Shown here: in pieces, positions 55,659 to 64,000 of the stretch
Numbering within the stretch: the first letter of the stretch is position 1
How the letters are laid out: each line of letters starts with the position of its first letter
Source: Serratia nevei
Lineage (GTDB): Bacteria; Pseudomonadota; Gammaproteobacteria; Enterobacterales; Enterobacteriaceae
Length of the DNA: 64,000 nucleotides
Reading direction: 5' to 3'
NCBI RefSeq assembly: GCF_037948395.1
Contig: NZ_CP149940.1
Coordinates: forward strand, 2,046,001-2,110,000
Position numbers and translations under genes: made by a program
Notes under the pieces: generated by a model
What the model was told of the DNA's origin: nothing
Database searches by the model: none
Seen by the model: the letters and a program-made list of their open reading frames with translations, nothing else

Positions 55659-55984
55659 ACAAACGGGCTGAGCAACCGCCGCGCGATCGGCTGGTGTTGG
55701 AATATTCGCTCGATGCGCCGCCGGAAAAAGTGTGGCGGGCGCTCAGCATTCCCGAGCTGCGCGAGCAGTGGCTGCCGACGGGGGATCTGGCGCAGGCCGA
55801 ACCGCTGGCCACCACGCCGGGCGAGGCGGTGAGCTACCGCCTGCGCGACGACCAACCGCCGTTCCGCGAAAGCGTGGTGACGCTGCAGATTGTGCCGGAT
55901 GCCGGCGGCGGCAGCCTGCTGCGGATTATTCACCAGCTCGACGCCGCCAACGACGGCCCGACGACGGTGATGCGCGCCGCCTGA
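55655..55984 (+). CDS. SRPBCC/AHSA1-domain protein
   Basis: A 109-residue START-like domain protein: LEYSLDAPPEKVWRALSIPELREQWL is the typical N-terminal pattern, followed by beta strands ending TLQIVPDAGGGSLLRIIHQL. It is shorter than the usual 140 residues; the C-terminal helix that closes the cavity is mostly missing. Coupled to the ArsR gene by a four-base overlap. It likely binds a small hydrophobic ligand. Confidence 0.85.
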   Translation: MNKRAEQPPRDRLVLEYSLDAPPEKVWRALSIPELREQWLPTGDLAQAEPLATTPGEAVSYRLRDDQPPFRESVVTLQIVPDAGGGSLLRIIHQLDAANDGPTTVMRAA

Positions 55985-56029
55985 CGCGTTAAACACACTT
56001 CCCTTTGTTGCCAACCCAGGAGTTCACCG

Positions 56030-56623
56030 ATGCGTGAGAAGATGATGCTCGTCCCGATGGTGGTGGAACAGACCAGCCGGGGAGAACGCTCCTTTGATAT
56101 TTATTCGCGCCTGCTGCGCGATCGGATCGTGTTCCTCAACGGTGAAGTCAACGACGACGTGGCTGAAATGCTGTGCGCCCAGCTGCTGTTTCTGGAGGCG
56201 GAAAACCCGGAAAAACCGATCCATCTGTACATCAACTCGCCGGGTGGGGCGATCACCAGCGGGTTGGCGATTTACGACACCATGCAGTACCTGCGCGCGC
56301 CGGTGCATACCCTGTGCATGGGCACCGCGCGTTCGATGGGTTCGTTCCTGCTGATGGCCGGCGAGCCGGGGCACCGCATGGCGCTGCCCAACGCCAGCCT
56401 GCACGTGCACCAGCCGCTGGGCGGCTTTCAGGGGCAGGCCTCCGACATCTTGATCCACGCCGAAGAGATGAAGCGCACCAAAGACCGGGTGATCCGGCTG
56501 TACGCCCAACATTGCGGCCTGAGTGATGAAGCGGTAGAGCAGGCGTTGGATCGCGATCGCTTCATGACCGCCGACGAAGCGGCGGCCTGGGGGCTGATCG
56601 ATAAGGTGCTGCGGGAGCGGTAA
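56030..56623 (+). CDS. Stand-alone ClpP-family serine protease
   Basis: A 197-residue ClpP paralogue. The catalytic triad is complete and spaced as in ClpP: Ser102 in [10 protein letters not shown], His127 in HVHQPLGG and Asp176 in LDRDRF. The N-terminal [23 protein letters not shown] is typical of ClpP. There is no clpX, clpA or tig next to it, unlike the housekeeping clpP. It may form its own or mixed 14-mers. It follows the ArsR/SRPBCC pair by 45 bases and is convergent with the regulator at 56630. Confidence 0.88.
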   Translation: MREKMMLVPMVVEQTSRGERSFDIYSRLLRDRIVFLNGEVNDDVAEMLCAQLLFLEAENPEKPIHLYINSPGGAITSGLAIYDTMQYLRAPVHTLCMGTARSMGSFLLMAGEPGHRMALPNASLHVHQPLGGFQGQASDILIHAEEMKRTKDRVIRLYAQHCGLSDEAVEQALDRDRFMTADEAAAWGLIDKVLRER

Positions 56624-56629
56624 AACGGC

Positions 56630-57496
56630 TCAGCGAGGCTCGGCGGCCTGCGGCGTGTGCCAAACCCGTTCAAGCCCGAATTCGACCATCGCGAAATAGA
56701 GGCTGAAATAGCGCTCTGCCATGATAAAGAACGAGCTGTTGAGTTCGATCACCACGTTATTGGTGGTGGTCAGCAGGCCCGATTTTTCCGCCGCCTGCAG
56801 GATGCGGTTTACGTGCGCGCGTGAGACGGAGCACGACTTGGCGATTTTCGCCGAGGAGAGCAGCAGAAAGGGGGAGTCCTGCCGGATGCTTTCGATATGC
56901 AGCATCAGCAGCACCATGTGGCCGGCGTCCTTGCTGATAAACAGTCCGGATTGCGGCACCAGATCGATCAGGTAGATCTCCTTGAGCATCAGCTGCCCGT
57001 AGGCGGCGAAAAAGGTGGGCAGAAAGTCGGGCGCCGCCAGCAGCGCCGCGATGGGCATCTGTGGCGCCAGCGCCTGATAGGGCCGCGCCATGGAGGCGAT
57101 CAGCGCCTGGGTTTCCGCCAGCGCGTGCGGCGTAGGCTTATAGCGCAACTGGCGTTTGTCATGTTCGCAGGGTTTGACCTCCAGCCGGCGGCCGACCCGC
57201 AAAAAGAACAGAAAGGAGTCCAGGGAGTTCTCGCTGATCATGTTCTTTCCTTTAAAAAAGGCTTTGATGTCTTTCAGCCCGGCGGCGGGCTGGTGGTAGT
57301 AAATGGACAGGATGGTGGAACAAATGATGAACCGGCTGTTCCTGAAGATGATTTTGTAAAACAGCGGATGCTTCTTGTAGGTCTCTTTCAACAACTCCCC
57401 GTGTTTGACGATGGCGGCGTGAAATCCCGGTGACTGCCTGATGTTGTTGGCCTGTTTCTCCAGGTGAAACTGTAGCTGGAATCTGCTTAGACTCAT
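56630..57496 (-). CDS. Putative transcriptional regulator next to the fimbrial operon
   Basis: A 288-residue protein I cannot place in a named family. The C-terminal third contains a Crp/MarR-like winged helix (SSAKIAKSCSVSRAHVNRILQAAEKSGLLTT). The N-terminal part may hold a second helical DNA-binding or dimer domain (AFFKGKNMISENSLDSFLFFLRVGRRL). No signal peptide. It lies 44 bases downstream of the last fimbrial gene on the same strand, so it may be co-transcribed and control the fimbriae; lower GC at its start suggests a separate promoter. Confidence 0.6.
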   Translation of the reverse strand: MSLSRFQLQFHLEKQANNIRQSPGFHAAIVKHGELLKETYKKHPLFYKIIFRNSRFIICSTILSIYYHQPAAGLKDIKAFFKGKNMISENSLDSFLFFLRVGRRLEVKPCEHDKRQLRYKPTPHALAETQALIASMARPYQALAPQMPIAALLAAPDFLPTFFAAYGQLMLKEIYLIDLVPQSGLFISKDAGHMVLLMLHIESIRQDSPFLLLSSAKIAKSCSVSRAHVNRILQAAEKSGLLTTTNNVVIELNSSFFIMAERYFSLYFAMVEFGLERVWHTPQAAEPR

Positions 57497-57540
57497 TTTT
57501 CCCTATTTCCTGTACTTAAAAAATGTGCTGCTTTTTATCG

Positions 57541-58293
57541 TTATGGGTTTGCTGTGTATGACTTGACGATCTGTTGGCCCTGGTCGTTGATGAGGGTGGC
57601 CTGAACGGTGATCTGTGAAGGGAGTGTCGGCGCCGCAACGCCGTCGAGGTGATAATCCCGCATGCTGAACGGCGCGGTCATCATGTCGCTTTCTTGCCGC
57701 ACCGGGTAATCACGTTTTCCTATGTGTACGCTTATGCGGGCGAAGGAGAGATAAAACGCCGACCGGTTGTGGCAGCGCAGCAGATAGCCGCCCGGCGATT
57801 TTTGCAGCGAGAACGAGACGGCCTCGGCCGCGTTTTCGGCGTTTCCCTTTAGCGCTTTGGGGCGGTAGAAGATTTTCATCTGCGTGTTCATCGCCAGCGT
57901 CACGCGCGACGCCAGCGGCGGCGTGGTCGGCTGGCTGGGCGGGATCTCATACAGGTTAAGCCAGAACACCGACTCCCTGTCGGTGGGCAGGGCCGCGCCG
58001 GCAAACAGGATCCGCAGCCCTTTCAGCGCCGAAGGCGGCAGGGCGAATACGCTGGGCAGGGTGACAAACGGCGCGCGCGACAGTTCGGGGGCGGCATTGA
58101 CGTCGCCGTTATCGACCCAGGTTTGCGCCACGATCGGATAGCCGTTGGTGTTGAGCAACATCAGGGTTTTTTCCGTGTCACCCTCGCGGAAAATCACCCG
58201 GGTGGCGGAGGCGATGATGCCCGCCTGTGCGCCCATGGTCGCCAGCGCCAGCAGCAGGGCGCATCCCATTGTCAGATATTTCTTTCTCATCAT
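57541..58293 (-). CDS. Fimbrial periplasmic chaperone 2
   Basis: A 250-residue PapD-like chaperone with a signal peptide (ALLLALATMGAQAG). The two immunoglobulin-like domains carry the subunit-capping G1 strand region (LPPSALKGLRILFAG) and the family motif FWLNLYEIPPSQ. It is the last fimbrial gene, and its start codon is adjacent to the adhesin stop. It differs from chaperone 1 at 62217, so each may serve different subunits, this one perhaps the adhesin. Confidence 0.92.
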   Translation of the reverse strand: MMRKKYLTMGCALLLALATMGAQAGIIASATRVIFREGDTEKTLMLLNTNGYPIVAQTWVDNGDVNAAPELSRAPFVTLPSVFALPPSALKGLRILFAGAALPTDRESVFWLNLYEIPPSQPTTPPLASRVTLAMNTQMKIFYRPKALKGNAENAAEAVSFSLQKSPGGYLLRCHNRSAFYLSFARISVHIGKRDYPVRQESDMMTAPFSMRDYHLDGVAAPTLPSQITVQATLINDQGQQIVKSYTANP

Positions 58294-59633
58294 TATTGCA
58301 CCTTAACCCAGACGTAGGCCCTGGCGTCCACTTTGCCGGCGGTAACGGTCTGCCCGGGCAGCCGGGCGAGCGTGGCGGTGAGCTGGGTGGTGTAGTGGGT
58401 AAACCCCGCCGCAGTGCTGCCGCCGCCGCTGGCGCCGTTGAGCACCGGGTACCAGCCGGCGTCGTTGCCCTGCGGGCATTGCCCGGCGCTGCAACGCGCC
58501 CAGCCGACGAAGTTCATCGGCGCGCCGTTGCCGGCGTTGGCGAGTGCGATGCCCACGCCGGTGGCGACGCTGCTGTCGGTGCCGTAGCCGCTGGAGAGCA
58601 GGTAGCTCACGCCGCCGTTGGCGCTGACCAGCCCGAGCTGCTGCGCCGCGACATAGCTTTCATACGGTACCTGCAGGCCGAGGGCGGTATTGTTGCTGCT
58701 GACGCCGGAAACGGCGGCGTTGTCGCATTCGATATTGATGGTGAACTGCGCCTGAGAGGTTTGCCCGGCGGTCAGCTGGCTGACGGAAATGGTCGGCAGG
58801 ATCACCAGCGGCGTGACGTTGCGCGCCACGCAGGTGGCGGTATAGGTCAAGGAGGAGATCGGTGCGGTGCCCATGCCCATCGCGTTCCAGCGCCCGGTGC
58901 CCCAGGTGGCGTAGTTGGTGGCGGAGTCGCTGCCGATAGGATCCGAGGCGATGCCGGGCCCCTGAAAGGTGACATAGCCGTTCGGCTGCGTGCAGGTATA
59001 GTTCGAATTGCCGGTGGTCGAGGCCATGCCCACCAGCGGGTTGCCGGCGCTGTAGCCACAGTAGTTGCTGGCGCCCGCGCCCGGCAGCGAGCTGATGCGG
59101 ATCAGATCGGCACGGATGGCGCTGAAGTCTTTCACCCGGATCTGAATTTTGCTGCCGACGGTGGCGTAGCGGGTAATCGGCGCCGACTGCCAGTAGCGGG
59201 TAAAAACCTTGCCGGAATCCAGATGGGTCAGGCGGATGCCGACGTAGGGGAAGTAGGTGGCGTAGTAGTTGGGGTTGCCGTCCTGGGCGCCCAGATCGTA
59301 ATAGCCGCCGACGCGATCGTCGCCGTTGGTGGCGAAGACTTCATAGATCTGCCCCGCGTCGCCGGCGTCGCATTCATACAGCACCTTGTTGGGATCCGGA
59401 TAGCGCGTGCCGGAGGTGAAGTCGAACACGCTGGTGCCGAGCGGCGTGCCGACGGGCTGCAGGTAAGTGCTGGTCAAATTGACCCGGCCCAGCGCCGTGC
59501 CCACTCCGCAGGGATCGCAACCGGAATCGATCCAGGGGGCGACCCGGGTGCATTGCGCCAGCGCGGCGGGCGCGCCGAACAGCGACAGGGCGAGCAGCGC
59601 CAGGGCGGCGATCGGGTAAAAAATGCGTTTCAT
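58293..59633 (-). CDS. Two-domain fimbrial tip adhesin
   Basis: A 446-residue exported protein with a signal peptide ending APAALA and a long cysteine-containing N-terminal domain, presumably the receptor-binding part. A C-terminal pilin domain (about residues 275-446) shows TYTATCVARNVTPLVILPTISVSQL and the donor-strand end ARAYVWVKVQ. Its size and position after the usher fit a FimH-like tip adhesin. The receptor is unknown. Confidence 0.85.
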   Translation of the reverse strand: MKRIFYPIAALALLALSLFGAPAALAQCTRVAPWIDSGCDPCGVGTALGRVNLTSTYLQPVGTPLGTSVFDFTSGTRYPDPNKVLYECDAGDAGQIYEVFATNGDDRVGGYYDLGAQDGNPNYYATYFPYVGIRLTHLDSGKVFTRYWQSAPITRYATVGSKIQIRVKDFSAIRADLIRISSLPGAGASNYCGYSAGNPLVGMASTTGNSNYTCTQPNGYVTFQGPGIASDPIGSDSATNYATWGTGRWNAMGMGTAPISSLTYTATCVARNVTPLVILPTISVSQLTAGQTSQAQFTINIECDNAAVSGVSSNNTALGLQVPYESYVAAQQLGLVSANGGVSYLLSSGYGTDSSVATGVGIALANAGNGAPMNFVGWARCSAGQCPQGNDAGWYPVLNGASGGGSTAAGFTHYTTQLTATLARLPGQTVTAGKVDARAYVWVKVQ

Positions 59634-59661
59634 CGTCTCTCCTGAAAATAAGTTTAACGGG

Positions 59662-62196
59662 CTAGCGGCACGGGGCGCTGAGCCGTTGAATCGGGCCGTC
59701 TTCCCCGGCAGACAGGCGATAATGCAGCGTGCACTGCTGGCCGGGGGCGTCGCCCCAGTTCAGCGTCAGTTCCCCGGCGCGCTTATCGCTGCGCAGATAC
59801 ACCTGATTGGCCTGGCCGACCATGCCTACGCTGTTGCCCGCGTTGTCCAACACGTTGGCGCCCATCGGGATCGGTGCGTTATCGGGCCGCTGCGCGGTGA
59901 TCAGCAGCGCCTGGCCGCGCACGGTGTTGAAGTGCAGGCGCACCGTGGCTCCTGCATAAGGAGCGACGCGCCGCTGGCCGTCTTCCAGTTCCGCTTTATC
60001 GTTCATGCCCTCGGGATTCAGCGCGACGGTGTTGTAGTGATAGGGCACCAGCGACGGTGCCAGGGCGTAGCCGAAGCGATCGACGCGCGCGCCCTGGCCG
60101 TCCATCACCCGTGCGCCGCTGGCGCCGGGCGCCTCGATCAGGGCGAAGGTATCGCCGACATACGGCCCTAATGTCACGCCGCCGCGGTGCGCCACCACCG
60201 CCCCCTGCAGCGACAGGGAGCCTTGTCGGTACTGGCGCGCGGTGGAGAACGAGCCGGTGACGTTGGCGTAAGGCAGACGGGTTTGCAGGTTGCCGCCCCA
60301 GATGCTTTGTTGGCGATCGTCATCGGTGGTGAAGTTCAGGCCGTAGCTGACCGGCTGTTCGTCGCCGACGCTGCCCGACAGCGCAGCCTGATAGTTGCCG
60401 CCCTGGCCCTGGCTGTGGTTGGCCAACAGCGAGACGCTGGGGGCGGATGACGAACGGCCGAGCGGGAAGCTCAGCGACAGGGCGGTGACGGTCTGCGCGT
60501 TCTGCGCCAGCGGCGCGCTGTAGACGTTATCCAGCGGCCCGTAGCCGCGGTAGTCGCCGTTGCTGTAGCCCAGGCTGCGGGTGCGGGTGACGGAGAGGTT
60601 AAGCGCCACGCCGTTGCCGAAGGTTTTTCCCCAGCCCAGCTGGAGCTGATTGTCGCGGCCGCGCTGATCGCGGTAGTCCTGAGTCGAGCCGGACATCGTC
60701 AGGCTGCCGAACGTCCCCATCCCCTGATTGACGGCGACCTCGAAGCGCGAACGCTGGCGGTAGGAGTCGGACTGCCAGTTTTGGCCGGTAGTGGCGGCGC
60801 GCCGTACGCCGAGCACGTCGCTGAGATCGCGAAAGCCTTCGGTGGAGTAGCGGTAGCCGGCGATGGATAAGGTGGTGTCCGTCGGGCTGAAGGTTCGGCT
60901 GTAAGAGAGGTGCAGCATCCAGCCGGAGGCACCGCCGTCCGGCAGGCTGGCGTGGGAATAGGTGGTGTCCATGCCGAAGGCGCCCAGCCAGCTGCTGTAC
61001 ACGCCGCCCAGCATCATCGCCTGATAACCGTCCGCCAGCTGGTTGCCGAGGTTGAAGGTCAGGGCGTTGGTCAGGCCGTGCTGCCAGGTCACTTCGCTGA
61101 ACAGATCGTTGTCGCCGACGTAGCGGGAACTGCCGACGATCGCGGAGTAGCGCGACTGACCGGGGCGGATGGATTCCGGCACCGCGGCGAACGGCACGGT
61201 GAAGGTACTGACGCTGCCGTCGGCTTCCGTCACCACCACGGTGAGATCGCCGGCGTAGTTGGTGGCGTACAGATCGTTGATGGCGAACGGCCCCGGCGCG
61301 ACGGTGGTTTCATACAGCGTGCTTTTGCCCTGCAGCACCGTCACGCGCGCGTTGCTTTTCGCCACGCCGCGTACCACCGGCGCATAGCCGCGCTGCGAAT
61401 CCGGCAGCATGCGGTCGTCCGAACTGAGCTGAATACCGCGAAATCCCAGGCCGGAGAAGAAGTGCCCGTCGGTAAAGCCTTCGCCCAACAGCATTTCGCT
61501 GCGCCAGGGCAAAATTGCGCGCTGGACGTAGCGGCGGCTGGTGTCCAGGTGGCCGCCGAACTCCCGATCGTAGCGGTAGCTGGACTGCTGGCGGTAGCGC
61601 CATAGCCCGAGGTTGAACCCGCCGTTCAGGTTGGCGTAGGTCGAGTCGAGATCGCGGGTTTGCCCCTGTCGGTAGCTGACGTGGTACTGGTTGAGGTTGT
61701 AATTGACGAAGGCCATCGATTCGCCGCTGTCCAGGCTGGCGGGATTGACGCTGCCGCGCGGCTGGCCGTTCAACAGCGCCTGCGGAATGCTCAGATCCAG
61801 CCGCAGCCGCGAAATGTCCGCGTTCACCGCGATGTCCTTGAGATCCCGACCGGGCAGCAGGCATTCTGCTTCGGCGGCCGCCGGCGGATTTTTCAGCCCG
61901 AAGCGCGCCAACTGCGGCCGATCGAAACAGGGCAGCACCTGCTGGCCTGCGCGCACGAAGCGAATTTGGTCGCGCTCGAGAAACTGGCCGTTGAGGTACA
62001 GATCGATCTGATAGCTGCCGGGAGCAACGGCGTCCTGCTGGTTGAACTGGCTCAGGGCGCTGTTGCTCAGCACGCTGCCGCGCAGCAGCGCGGGATCGAA
62101 GGTATAGCCGTCGGCGGCGGCGCAGCTCAGCGGCAGCGCCAGCAGCGCGCAACACCAGCGCGCAGGCAGCGGCGTCGCCTTGCGGACATCGAACAT
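59662..62196 (-). CDS. Outer-membrane fimbrial usher
   Basis: An 844-residue usher that assembles and secretes the pilus. A signal peptide (ALLALPLSCAAA) precedes the periplasmic N-domain (YTFDPALLRGS, GSYQIDLYLNGQFL) and the 24-strand barrel with a plug domain. The C-terminal domains end with LSAGEDGPIQRLSAPCR and a terminal cysteine pair. It lies between chaperone 1 and the adhesin. Confidence 0.94.
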   Translation of the reverse strand: MFDVRKATPLPARWCCALLALPLSCAAADGYTFDPALLRGSVLSNSALSQFNQQDAVAPGSYQIDLYLNGQFLERDQIRFVRAGQQVLPCFDRPQLARFGLKNPPAAAEAECLLPGRDLKDIAVNADISRLRLDLSIPQALLNGQPRGSVNPASLDSGESMAFVNYNLNQYHVSYRQGQTRDLDSTYANLNGGFNLGLWRYRQQSSYRYDREFGGHLDTSRRYVQRAILPWRSEMLLGEGFTDGHFFSGLGFRGIQLSSDDRMLPDSQRGYAPVVRGVAKSNARVTVLQGKSTLYETTVAPGPFAINDLYATNYAGDLTVVVTEADGSVSTFTVPFAAVPESIRPGQSRYSAIVGSSRYVGDNDLFSEVTWQHGLTNALTFNLGNQLADGYQAMMLGGVYSSWLGAFGMDTTYSHASLPDGGASGWMLHLSYSRTFSPTDTTLSIAGYRYSTEGFRDLSDVLGVRRAATTGQNWQSDSYRQRSRFEVAVNQGMGTFGSLTMSGSTQDYRDQRGRDNQLQLGWGKTFGNGVALNLSVTRTRSLGYSNGDYRGYGPLDNVYSAPLAQNAQTVTALSLSFPLGRSSSAPSVSLLANHSQGQGGNYQAALSGSVGDEQPVSYGLNFTTDDDRQQSIWGGNLQTRLPYANVTGSFSTARQYRQGSLSLQGAVVAHRGGVTLGPYVGDTFALIEAPGASGARVMDGQGARVDRFGYALAPSLVPYHYNTVALNPEGMNDKAELEDGQRRVAPYAGATVRLHFNTVRGQALLITAQRPDNAPIPMGANVLDNAGNSVGMVGQANQVYLRSDKRAGELTLNWGDAPGQQCTLHYRLSAGEDGPIQRLSAPCR

Positions 62197-62216
62197 GAAA
62201 ACCTCCCTGTCTGGTT

Positions 62217-62969
62217 TCAGCGCGCGACGTCCAGGGTGCGTGAGATTTCCACCCCATAGTCATTGATGACGCGCAGTGCGACCTGCCGCACCTCCCCGTT
62301 CACCGGCCAACTGGCCTGCGAAAACGGCGGGATCAGATCCGCCTGCGGGATGGTGATGCGCTTCGCGCCGCTCAGGATCGCGGCCTGGCTGACGTTGGCG
62401 AAGTAGCCGGTCGGGTTGTCGACGCGCAGCGCGTTACCGGCCTGGCGCAGGCTGAGCCGATCGATGACGTGGTTGGCGTCGCCGGCCAACCCGGCGGGGC
62501 GATAGAACACCTTCAGCCGATTGGTGACCACCAGCAGCAGTTTGTTCTTGTCGCTGTCCGTCTGGCGCACGGCGGGCACCTGCAGGAAGTTGAGGTAGAA
62601 CAGCGATTCGCGATCGCGCGGCAGCGGCTGGCCGACGAACGACAGCCGCACCATCTGCCCGCTGTGCGGATTCATGCGGAAGATTTGCGGCGAGGCGACA
62701 AAGGGCGCATCGGCGTTTTCCGGCGTGGATTTGGGGTTATTGATGTCGAGCCAGATCTGCATCAGCGCCGGGGTGCCGTCGTCGTTGGTGAACTGCAGCG
62801 TTTTTTCCCGCGCCTCGGCGGGGTAGATCACGCGGTTGCCGAGCAGCGTCACGCTGGCCGACGCGTGGGTAGCGGCAAAACTCATCAGGCAAAGCGACAG
62901 GGCGGCCCATCGGCGGGCGGAGCGGGTTATCTGCGGCATAAACGTGAACCGATAAAGGGAGCGAGTCAT
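62217..62969 (-). CDS. Fimbrial periplasmic chaperone 1
   Basis: A PapD-like chaperone of up to 250 residues. It has SVTLLGNRVIYPAEAREKTLQFTN at the mature start, RESLFYLNFLQVPAV, and a hydrophobic capping strand near MVRLSFVG. Two starts are possible: ATG 62969, right next to a strong hairpin, or ATG 62939, which gives the cleaner signal peptide MPQITRSARRWAALSLCLM. Neither has a good ribosome site. It follows the major subunit gene across that hairpin. Confidence 0.9.
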   Translation of the reverse strand: MTRSLYRFTFMPQITRSARRWAALSLCLMSFAATHASASVTLLGNRVIYPAEAREKTLQFTNDDGTPALMQIWLDINNPKSTPENADAPFVASPQIFRMNPHSGQMVRLSFVGQPLPRDRESLFYLNFLQVPAVRQTDSDKNKLLLVVTNRLKVFYRPAGLAGDANHVIDRLSLRQAGNALRVDNPTGYFANVSQAAILSGAKRITIPQADLIPPFSQASWPVNGEVRQVALRVINDYGVEISRTLDVAR

Positions 62970-62971
62970 TC

Positions 62972-62997
62972 AGCGCCGCCCGGCGAAGGGCGGCGCT
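62972..62997 (-). promoter_or_regulatory. Intercistronic hairpin after the major fimbrial subunit gene
   Basis: AGCGCCGCCC and GGGCGGCGCT form a perfect 10-bp GC stem with a six-base loop between the subunit stop and the chaperone start. It has no T run. Such hairpins protect the upstream pilin mRNA from 3' exonucleases and lower expression of the assembly genes. Confidence 0.55.
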
Positions 62998-63028
62998 GGC
63001 ATCAACAGGTATGGCGCCTGACGCCGGC

Positions 63029-63562
63029 TTATTTGTAGCTAATGGCGAACTGTGCGGTGGCGATCACCGAACCGGCCGCCACGCCGGTGTCTTCCGCGTA
63101 GTAGCGGGCCACCAGGTTCTGCGAGGTGGAGGTGGCGTCTTTGGCCAGCGTCATCGCCGACGTGGTGACGGTCGAACCGCTGGCGAACGACAGCGGCGTG
63201 GTGGCGTCGCTGTCCAGCAGTTGAATGGACACTTTGGCCGCATCGCCCGCGTTGCCCAGGTTGCCGTTGGTGGTTGGGTTGTTGCCCGCCAGCACGGTTT
63301 TGATCGCCGTATCGCTGGTTGCGGCCGCACAGCCGGTCACGTTGACGGTGAAGGTGGTGTCGCCGGCGGTGGCGCCTTTGGTGGCGAGTTTGCTGGCGGC
63401 GACGGTCGGCAGCAGAACGACCGGGTTGGATTGGTTGCCGTTAATATTCACCGAGCAGGTTTGCGTGCTGACTTCGCCTTTAAATTGCACCGTATTGGAC
63501 GAAGCGGCCGCACAGGCGCCGGAGAGAGCCAGCATGGATAATGCGACTAATTTAACATTCAT
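63029..63562 (-). CDS. Major fimbrial subunit (pilin)
   Basis: A 177-residue type 1-like pilin with a signal peptide ending ACAAAS. The first conserved cysteine is in TQTCSVNINGNQSNP and the partner in VNVTGCAAATSDT, with the donor-strand N-terminal extension before them and the C-terminal ATAQFAISYK beta-zipper. It is the first gene of the operon (subunit, chaperone, usher, adhesin, chaperone). Confidence 0.93.
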   Translation of the reverse strand: MNVKLVALSMLALSGACAAASSNTVQFKGEVSTQTCSVNINGNQSNPVVLLPTVAASKLATKGATAGDTTFTVNVTGCAAATSDTAIKTVLAGNNPTTNGNLGNAGDAAKVSIQLLDSDATTPLSFASGSTVTTSAMTLAKDATSTSQNLVARYYAEDTGVAAGSVIATAQFAISYK

Positions 63563-64000
63563 GTGAAATGCCCTTTAATTTACTTTAGAGAAAAGCTTTC
63601 CTGACAGTAATAAATTACTGACGTGCGGTTGTGGGTTAATCATGTTGCGCAATTGTTTTTTAAACGCGTCGGCAAACATGGATTTTCATCCTAACAAACT
63701 AAGAATTTTCCCTATAGGTGTTTTGAATAAGGCAATAAGACGAGAAGGCCTGCTGTTACATTTTTTTTCATTTGTGCTTATATCATACAAAATAGAAAAT
63801 AGATCTATATCATTACGTTGCGATTTTATTGGATCGCCAGTTTTTGTGATTGAAATAATTTGAAACATTCATGCCTTTTTTGCGTATTAATCAACGTGCT
63901 GACGGTTGCGTGATTATTTGAAAAACATGTTATCAAGATGTTTTATATCGGTGTGCTTTGCAGGCGAATTACCCCAAAAAAGAGCAGCGACAAGCCGCCT
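63563..64000. other. AT-rich region upstream of the fimbrial operon
   Basis: About 440 bases of strongly AT-rich sequence, probably the fimbrial promoter and H-NS-type control region. Short open frames here have atypical codon use and no ribosome sites, so none is called. I see no invertible-element inverted repeats. Confidence 0.4.

Noticed and set aside
58227..59645. 472-codon plus-strand frame opposite the fimbrial adhesin
   Set aside because: Gly/Ala/Arg-rich shadow without a ribosome site; the adhesin on the minus strand is clear.
63642..63863. Short open frames upstream of the fimbrial operon
   Set aside because: AT-rich region, atypical composition, no ribosome sites, and overlapping frames on both strands.

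Overview
The window reads as a chromosomal segment of Serratia, most likely S. marcescens. It is GC-rich with enterobacterial gene blocks. The prolyl aminopeptidase at 20023-20976 matches, as far as I can recall it, the crystallised S. marcescens enzyme almost residue for residue. Several blocks keep the E. coli order: ycfP-ndh-ycfJ, ghrA-ycdX-ycdY, yebE/ptrB/exoX/holE and yobA-yebZ-yebY-SdsR. Between them lie Serratia-type accessory modules. I see no insertion sequence, prophage, integrase or CRISPR array.

Layout. 1-2.9 kb: end of ycfP, ndh with an FNR-type site, ycfJ. 3.1-8.7 kb: a complete intrinsic efflux locus, oqxR, oqxB, oqxA and divergent rarA. 8.8-11 kb: a membrane protein of unknown function, then two tRNA-Ser(GGA) genes, each followed by tandem repeats of about 165 bp that copy the tRNA 3' end and a terminator. 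11.3-24.3 kb: a POT transporter, ghrA-ycdXY, yebE, ptrB, exoX, an unlisted 36-residue basic protein, a zinc-finger-less DksA paralogue under a likely Zur box, pip, holE, ftnA with a Fur-type box, the yobA-yebZ-yebY copper operon and the sRNA SdsR. 24.5-28.6 kb: small lineage-specific exported or membrane proteins around fabV. 28.7-31 kb: the DcuSR two-component system.

31.1-37 kb: a CUT2 sugar ABC transporter with two paralogous binding proteins and a divergent class I aldolase of the DeoC/LsrF type. 37.1-42.9 kb: an SDR and a tightly coupled operon (TAXI binding protein, fused TRAP permease, GntR regulator, LhgO) that looks like a 2-hydroxyglutarate uptake and oxidation module with a perfect palindromic candidate operator. 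43-45.1 kb: a solitary NlpA/MetQ lipoprotein, an exported unknown and a universal stress protein. 45.2-55.2 kb: the ebg/ygj glycoside region, rearranged relative to E. coli, with ygjJK divergent from ebgR-ebgAC-ygjI and the same operator-like motif before both arms. 55.3-56.6 kb: an ArsR/SRPBCC pair and a stand-alone ClpP paralogue. 56.6-63.6 kb: a chaperone-usher fimbrial operon with two chaperones and a two-domain adhesin, followed by an unrecognised winged-helix protein.

Most notable: the tRNA-Ser tail repeat arrays, whose tails match their own tRNA; the Zur box before a cysteine-poor DksA; and the TAXI-TRAP/LhgO operon. No entirely new defence or mobile system is evident. All functions are inferred from remembered family sequences and local context, without database searches.
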